A stretch of DNA of 64,000 bases, taken from assembly GCA_017305195.1 (NCBI GenBank), contig JAFKMU010000043.1, positions 1 through 64,000 on the forward strand, in the 5' to 3' direction. The notes beneath the pieces are model-generated. The model was given only the letters and a program-made list of their open reading frames with translations, was not told where the DNA came from and did not search any database. The translations under genes and the position numbers were made by a program. Shown here piece after piece: positions 60,955 through 64,000 of this stretch (position 1 is its first letter; every line of letters begins with the position of its first letter). The stretch is from Verrucomicrobiota bacterium (GTDB lineage Bacteria > Verrucomicrobiota > Verrucomicrobiia > Chthoniobacterales > Terrimicrobiaceae).

Positions 60955-63080
60955 CGGCGGCCACCTCCGCCGCCTCGCGGCATCCCTCCACCACGTTCAA
61001 AGCCGCCGTAATCGGAGCGGTTGAACTGCGTGTTGCGGGCGGAAGCGTCGCGATTGAGCTGCGGTTCGACGTTCTGGTGAAAGCTGGATTCATCCGAGCT
61101 TCCGCGGACGGAATTCCAGTTATCGCCCGAGCGCTGCTGCCAGCCATCCAGCGACTGCTTGTAGACCTTGCCATCATTGCCCGCGTAGATGTTCCGGCTG
61201 TCGTGGTCGCGATGCTGATCGCCCGGGGAATTGTCATTGGATCGGGCCTCGTTGATGCGGTTCTGTGCGTTGGTCGCGGCCTGGTTGTCGTGAATGCTGG
61301 TGTTGCGATTGTTGCTGTTGATCGTGTTGTTCGCGGCGAGCCGGTTGACGTTCTTGTTGTAGACGTTGGTGTTGAAGTTGTTCGTGACGTTGACGGTGTT
61401 GTTCGACCGCCAGTTGTTGTTGCTGCCGCCATTCCACGTATTCGAGTGCCATCCGGCGGGGCCCCACCATCCGCCTGCGACGAATCCCGCCGAGAAGGCC
61501 GCGCCTCCCCAGCCTGAGCCGACGCTGAATCCCCATCCCCCGGTCGAGATGCTGAATGAGGCGCCAAAGCCCCATGTGACCGGGCGCGGGATGAAAATGC
61601 TGCCACTGACCCAGGCGGGATAGGCCCACCCGGTGCCATAGACCACTGTACCGCTGTAGACATAGCTCCCGAGATAGCCCGGCAGATAGCCGCAATAGAC
61701 CACGCCCGGCCCGGAGCCATAGACGTAGCAGTAGGTGACGTTGTAGATCGGGCACTGGGGCGGGATCGTATAGATCACCTGCGGGATGGAGGTGCAGACA
61801 GTCCACGGGCCGGTCGGGGAACCTCCGGTGAACCAGACGCCGTCGGAGCAGAGGTAATATTGCGACCCGATCTGGATGATGGCCGCGGACGTGTTGACCG
61901 CGTATTGCATCGAGGTCCCGTCGACGGGCTGGAACTTGGGCGCGCCATCGTATTTCACATCGGGGGCGGGAGCGTCGGCCTTGACGGTCGCGGTCTGCGG
62001 CACGCTGGCATCCAGTACGGCGTTTTGCGCGGCCTGGGTGCTGGGCACGAAGGCCAGCGCATCAGCCTTGGGGCTGCCCTGCGGGATACGGGCAAAATCC
62101 GGAGGCAGTTGCGACGGTTGGACGTAGGACCATGGCCCGTTTTTCGACGTGGCGGTGAACCATCGACCGGAGATCAGCACGTAGATCGCCTGGGTGTTGA
62201 TGTCCATGAAGACGTCGCTCGAGGTATTGGTGACGTAGAGGAGGCTCGTGCCGGAGATCGTGCTGAACTGAGCTGGTCCGTCGGTCTGGATAAGCTCGCT
62301 GGGCTGGGTGACGACGATGATCTTGGGCAGCGATCCCGTGGCCATGGCCTGCTGGTCGCCAGCCTGGGCGGCTTTTTGCGTGCTCGCCAGCTGGGTGACG
62401 GCGGCGGGGACGTTGGAAGCTCCCTGCCATGGGCCGTTGATATCGGACGCGCTCAGCCAAGCGCCGGGGCCTTCCAGATAGTAGGTCTTGGCCGCGACAT
62501 CAAGGGCGATGAAAAACGGCGTGTTGACCACCCGCATGAGCCCTGTGCCGCTGACCGGGGCGAGTTGGGGCGCTCCGTCGAGAGTCACGAGCACGGCGGG
62601 AACGTCGGAATAAATCAGGTTGGGCGGAGTGTTGTTGAAATTTGCCGTCGCTGCCTGCTGCTTCTGGGTGGTCGAGAGCGAGGCGAGGATGGAGTCGAGC
62701 GAGAGTTCGGCCCCGGGGGCGGCCTGGTTGATGGCGCTGGTGAGCTGGTCGACCGGAACGGACCCCGAGCCGGGAAAGCGCGAGTTCGTGACAGTGAGCG
62801 TCTGGATCTGGACGGTGCGCGCGTCGCGGTCTGTCTGCACGGTGGCGCTGAACCACATCGCTCCAAAGACCGGGGAGGTGCTGCCCGATGGGGTGTAGGA
62901 AACAGCGGCGTGGGAGGTCAGCACGTTCTGGCTGAAGCTATCCACCTGAGGCTGATACACGGTGATCGAGCCGGAGGGAGCTTGATAGGTTTGCGGCCAG
63001 TTTGCGGCGGAGGAGGAGAGGATGGGGAAGGCGACAGCCGCCAGCCAAAACGCGGAGAGAAAGGGGCGGAGAGTTCTCAT
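60951..63080 (-). CDS. large exported Trp/Gly-rich protein with repeated GPW-type modules
   Basis: 709 residues from ATG at 63080. Signal peptide RPFLSAFWLAAVAFPILSSSAA. The first 480 residues repeat a module with a display-and-test shape, seen as WLSASDINGPWQGAS, WFTATSKNGPWSYVQ and WFTGGSPTGPWTVCT. Then comes a hydrophobic, Gly/Tyr/Trp-rich region with PGYLGSYVYSGTVVYGTG and PRPVTWGFGASFSISTGGWG. An Asn-rich tail (SNNNWRSNNTVNVTNNFNTN) ends in a Gly/Arg-rich end. It resembles proteins annotated in rhizobia and others as carbohydrate-binding family V/XII-like; that is a resemblance from memory and gives no proven function. Probably surface or periplasmic. Confidence 0.72.
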   Translation of the reverse strand: MRTLRPFLSAFWLAAVAFPILSSSAANWPQTYQAPSGSITVYQPQVDSFSQNVLTSHAAVSYTPSGSTSPVFGAMWFSATVQTDRDARTVQIQTLTVTNSRFPGSGSVPVDQLTSAINQAAPGAELSLDSILASLSTTQKQQAATANFNNTPPNLIYSDVPAVLVTLDGAPQLAPVSGTGLMRVVNTPFFIALDVAAKTYYLEGPGAWLSASDINGPWQGASNVPAAVTQLASTQKAAQAGDQQAMATGSLPKIIVVTQPSELIQTDGPAQFSTISGTSLLYVTNTSSDVFMDINTQAIYVLISGRWFTATSKNGPWSYVQPSQLPPDFARIPQGSPKADALAFVPSTQAAQNAVLDASVPQTATVKADAPAPDVKYDGAPKFQPVDGTSMQYAVNTSAAIIQIGSQYYLCSDGVWFTGGSPTGPWTVCTSIPQVIYTIPPQCPIYNVTYCYVYGSGPGVVYCGYLPGYLGSYVYSGTVVYGTGWAYPAWVSGSIFIPRPVTWGFGASFSISTGGWGFSVGSGWGGAAFSAGFVAGGWWGPAGWHSNTWNGGSNNNWRSNNTVNVTNNFNTNVYNKNVNRLAANNTINSNNRNTSIHDNQAATNAQNRINEARSNDNSPGDQHRDHDSRNIYAGNDGKVYKQSLDGWQQRSGDNWNSVRGSSDESSFHQNVEPQLNRDASARNTQFNRSDYGGFERGGGMPRGGGGGRR

Positions 63081-63297
63081 ATACTGAGATGGTCTCTTCC
63101 TTTTGGACCTGTCGCGTTGGGGAGTCAAGTATGGTCGGGCGCGGTCTGGTCGGCGCAGGTTGTCCCTCCATGGGAGGGGAAGCCGCGGTTGACGGGGAAA
63201 CCCGGTCACGCCCGGGGGGAGGGGTTGTTAAATCGATTTATCTCGCCGTAATTCCCATTTGCCTTGCGGCGGCCGCCTCCCTATCCTCCCACGTTCC

Positions 63298-63651
63298 ATG
63301 AATCTCCATACGCTTCTCATCCTGGCACAGTCCACACCCGCTGCTGGCGGAGCGCCCCAGCAGAACGTGCTGGTGCAGATGATCCCTTTGGTTCTCATTT
63401 TCGTGATCTTCTACTTCCTGCTCATCCGTCCCCAGCAGAAGCGCCAGAAGGAGCATGAAAAGCTCGTCAGCGCCCTCAAGACCGGTGATCACGTCATTAC
63501 CAACGCGGGCATCCACGGCATCATCGTCAATGTGAAAGACCGCTCGGTCCTCATCAAGGTGGCCGACAACGTGAAGATCGAGTTTGACCGCGCGGCGATC
63601 GCGACCGTCGACAAGTCCTCCGAGGCATCCGCCGAAGAAACCAAAGCCTAG
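63298..63651 (+). CDS. yajC: preprotein translocase accessory subunit YajC
   Basis: 117 residues from ATG at 63298. One membrane helix (MIPLVLIFVIFYFLLIRPQQ) with the RPQQKRQKEHEKL family signature at its end, and the KTGDHVITNAGIHG domain after it. YajC binds SecDF and aids Sec export. Followed after 39 bases by secD. Confidence 0.95.
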   Translation: MNLHTLLILAQSTPAAGGAPQQNVLVQMIPLVLIFVIFYFLLIRPQQKRQKEHEKLVSALKTGDHVITNAGIHGIIVNVKDRSVLIKVADNVKIEFDRAAIATVDKSSEASAEETKA

Positions 63652-63690
63652 TCCCCCATACAGGCAGCCTTTGCCTGATCTTTGCTCCGT

Positions 63691-64000
63691 ATGTCTCCCA
63701 TCCTCACCTTCTTCTCGGGCCTCGGCCTGTTGATCCTCTTCGGCTGGTATTTTGCCACGGACATCCCGACCCGCAAACGGTGGCTCGGACTGGCCCTGAC
63801 CATCCTCGTCACGGCCTTCTGCCTCCAGCAGGCGATCCCGCCGGAGAAGAACATCCGTCTCGGCCTGGATCTCAAGGGAGGCACGTCCTTCCTGCTCAAG
63901 TTGGGAGACAGCGGCAACGAAGACATCTCTCAGCACACGCTTGATCAGGCGGTGGAGGTCATTCGCAAGCGCGTTGACAACTATGGCGTGGGCGAGCCGG
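63691..64000 (+). CDS. secD: protein translocase subunit SecD (or SecDF), 5' part only
   Basis: 103 codons are visible before the window ends. An N-terminal helix (ILTFFSGLGLLILFGWYFA), a second hydrophobic stretch (LGLALTILVTAFCLQQAIPP) and the SecD signature IRLGLDLKGGTSFLLKL are present, followed by QAVEVIRKRVDNYGVGEP, the P1 domain start. SecD uses the proton gradient to complete Sec export. Frame continues past 64000, so the full length is unknown and a SecDF fusion cannot be excluded. Confidence 0.93.
   Translation, partial: MSPILTFFSGLGLLILFGWYFATDIPTRKRWLGLALTILVTAFCLQQAIPPEKNIRLGLDLKGGTSFLLKLGDSGNEDISQHTLDQAVEVIRKRVDNYGVGEP

Noticed and set aside
1..64000. CRISPR arrays, phage or transposon genes, attachment sites
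   Set aside because: No regularly spaced repeats, no transposase or integrase motifs, and no terminal repeats around a gene block were found.

Overview
The window looks like chromosomal DNA of a high-GC, Gram-negative member of the Verrucomicrobiota, most likely a Terrimicrobium/Chthoniobacter-like lineage. This assignment is an inference from gene content, not a database match. The pointers are a PEP-CTERM protein with autotransporter-associated beta-strand repeats, isolated pseudopilin genes with pentapeptide-poor variable tails, FabV as enoyl reductase, outer-membrane type proteins (OprB porin, AsmA-like, LolD-like), and many small genes with no recognised family. No phage, transposase, integrase or CRISPR array was found; the region reads as core and lineage-specific chromosome.

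Layout. 1-3.4 kb: a secreted CocE/NonD (S15-type) hydrolase and a beta-barrel-like protein, both on the minus strand. 3.7-7.3 kb: a large PEP-CTERM beta-helix surface protein, followed by a good terminator. 7.4-11.2 kb: a MoxR ATPase / DUF58 / TgpA-like transglutaminase operon. 11.3-15 kb: FabV, then a polar amino-acid ABC importer in which binding protein and permease are fused. 15-17.2 kb: an ArsC/LMW-PTP-like protein, a CHAD protein and a translationally coupled, divergent guanylate-kinase-like protein. 17.7-18.8 kb: a DksA-like regulator with half its zinc ligands, then rpmG and rpsR. 18.8-21.9 kb: an AsmA-like protein behind a LolD-like ATPase. 22-31.2 kb: an L,D-transpeptidase, a YbgC-like thioesterase, a GT39 enzyme, thioredoxin reductase, a GT4 enzyme and RmuC. 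31.6-37.1 kb: a Tat-exported superoxide dismutase and the complete pstSCAB-phoU operon with a plausible Pho box. 37.2-41.4 kb: a CAU tRNA, a pseudopilin, a 7TM hybrid histidine kinase, a tRNA-like element and rpsT. 41.4-44.8 kb: M20 peptidase, dipeptide epimerase and N-acetylmuramoyl-alanine amidase (a likely murein-peptide salvage set). 44.8-47.9 kb: OprB porin, soluble PQQ-type sugar dehydrogenase and a small cytochrome c (a likely periplasmic sugar-oxidation set). 48.5-51.7 kb: leuS and rdgB. 52.4-57.7 kb: an operon of a TerB/FHA-like/ABCG transporter, an HTH-MBL protein and a hydroxyisobutyrate-dehydrogenase-like enzyme. 57.8-64 kb: DAHP synthase, an exonuclease, 5-FTHF cyclo-ligase, an MBL hydrolase, a large tryptophan/glycine-rich exported protein, yajC and the start of secD.

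The points that most merit a second look are: the guanylate-kinase-like/CHAD pair that has lost expected GMP-binding positions; the possible zinc-sparing DksA-like-rpmG-rpsR operon; the 62-nt tRNA-like, CCA-ending fold directly in front of rpsT; the Rv1747-like transporter with an N-terminal TerB-like domain; and several near-perfect palindromes in divergent intergenic regions. Many gene pairs overlap by 1-4 bases (ATGA, GTGA, TTGA), which supports several non-ATG start choices.
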